Shown one piece after another: positions 39,050 to 40,018 of a DNA stretch of 40,018 nt. The notes below the pieces were generated by a model, which was not told where the DNA came from, ran no database searches, and worked only from the letters and a program-made list of their open reading frames with translations. The position numbers and the translations under genes are program-made. Source of the stretch: Ascoidea tarda (nom. inval.) (lineage: Eukaryota; Ascomycota; Saccharomycetes; Ascoideales; Ascoideaceae); NCBI GenBank assembly GCA_030560485.1, contig JAKTTS010000084.1, forward strand, positions 1 to 40,018, given 5' to 3'. Numbering within the stretch: position 1 is the first letter of the stretch; each line of letters starts with the position of its first letter.

Positions 39050-40018
39050 TTTTGAATATAAAAAGTAGTTTGCGAAAATCTTCAATTTTTCGTCGTTAAT
39101 ACTATTATATCATATGTATTAAAATATTATTTTATTTAAAATTAATCGTATTTGTTTTATATTTCTTTTTCATTTTTGTTTTCTGTTGCAATTATTCATG
39201 CTTTTTAAAAGATTTATGGATTTTAAGCTTTAAATAGACTCATATAGCATATTGATCATTTAAATTCTTTTGAGCTTCTAACATATTTGGGGATATTAAT
39301 AAACTAAGAAAAATGGAATAAGAAGCAATTTTTTTTTGGTCTTTAAATTCTAGAAGGTTTGATGATTTCTAATAAAAAAATTGAATCCTTTAGAACACCA
39401 GATTAATGTATAACCTACATCTTTAGGAGAAAAAGAATTGCATTGATACATGGAAAGTGTAAGTACTAAATAAAATATCACAAATTTATTGGTTGTTTCA
39501 ACTATCTTATGTATTTCTCATTTTCAAAGTAGCTATTATCAGCAATTAATGATTTCAACAAACCTCTTTTAATATCTGTAAGCAAATATTAATAATTAGC
39601 AAGTTGATTCTACAAATGATTTTGAAAATAAAAAAATAATAGCATTTATAAATCGGAACACATTACAAAAGAATATTTAAATCATAAAACATTGCTTGAC
39701 TGAAATAATATAAAAACTAATTAGGAATATAAGAAAGTTTTAATTACCACTGTAACCAAAAGGAGTTGCTATAATATATAAGTAATATCAGTGAATAGTT
39801 TGATGATTAAATTAGAAAATGACAAAAACTAAAAGAATAAATGAAACTGAAAGTAAAAAAAATGAAAGTAAAATGAAGTGAAACAAAATAGTATAAAATA
39901 AAGTAATATAAAGTAAAATCAAATCAAATTAGATCCAATCATATAAAATAAGGTAAAGTAAAGTAAAATAAAATAAAATAAAATAAAATAAAATAAAATA
40001 AAATAAAATAAAATAAAA
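39050..40018. other. AT-rich right end with pentanucleotide repeat
   Basis: This is the DBP3 3' region followed by very AT-rich DNA without an ORF of note. From about 39840 the sequence drifts into AAAGTA/AAAATA motifs and ends in a clean AAAAT repeat. Confidence 0.5.
39963..40018. repeat. (TAAAA)n pentanucleotide repeat at the right edge
   Basis: About eleven consecutive TAAAA units run to the window edge. The degenerate flank on the left (AAAGTAAAGTAAAA) suggests growth of the array by slippage from variant units. Confidence 0.9.

Overview
The window looks like nuclear chromosomal DNA of a budding yeast (Saccharomycotina). The genes are intron-poor and separated by AT-rich spacers. ERG4, TFC1, MRPL36, DBP3, DIP5-type permeases and a PIR cell-wall protein are recognisable. 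Many proteins carry long Asn, Asp, Gln, Ser or Lys-rich insertions coded by simple repeats. A cytochrome b5-fused sphingolipid desaturase of the delta-8 type, which baker's yeast lacks, points away from Saccharomyces itself. I cannot name the genus. CTG codons are rare, and the one I found at a conserved site suggests they do not mean Ser, which is weak evidence. No tRNA, rRNA, CRISPR array or convincing transposable element was seen.

Layout, left to right. (1) 1-2938, minus: the N-terminal ~979 residues of a large acidic Asn-rich protein running off the left edge, with SUMO-interaction-like motifs. It is divergent from an F-box protein gene (3431-6232, plus). (2) 6233-8774: a spacer with a GC-rich promoter island and a multi-pass membrane protein of unknown function. 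(3) 9261-14640: ERG4 (last step of ergosterol synthesis) and TFC1 (TFIIIC tau95), both minus, then MRPL36 (mitochondrial ribosomal bL31m), which shares a 200-base divergent promoter with TFC1. (4) 14641-20182: two tandem DIP5-like amino-acid permeases. The first has four GATA-factor sites upstream and the second has none. (5) 20183-25355: over 5 kb with one small supported gene, a promoter-like GC island with no obvious gene, and repeats. (6) 25356-28696: a PIR-type cell-wall protein with the full four-cysteine module but no canonical PIR repeat, then the desaturase. (7) 28905-33293, minus: a 1462-residue Zn2Cys6 transcription factor resembling the CTF1/FarA group. (8) 33294-37330: a 4-kb divergent spacer with GC islands and tandem repeats, then the DEAD-box helicase DBP3 (37331-39049) and an AT-rich tail ending in a pentanucleotide repeat.

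The genes do not form one pathway. Several concern the cell surface and membrane lipids (ERG4, the desaturase, the permeases, PIR). If the CTF1-like call is right, a regulator of fatty-acid use lies next to a sphingolipid-modifying enzyme. The spacers hold short symmetric sites: a 9-bp inverted repeat in the first divergent promoter, a cluster of CTCGT units upstream of ERG4, and a composite CCAATCAC/GCACGCGT element found in two GC islands 13.6 kb apart.
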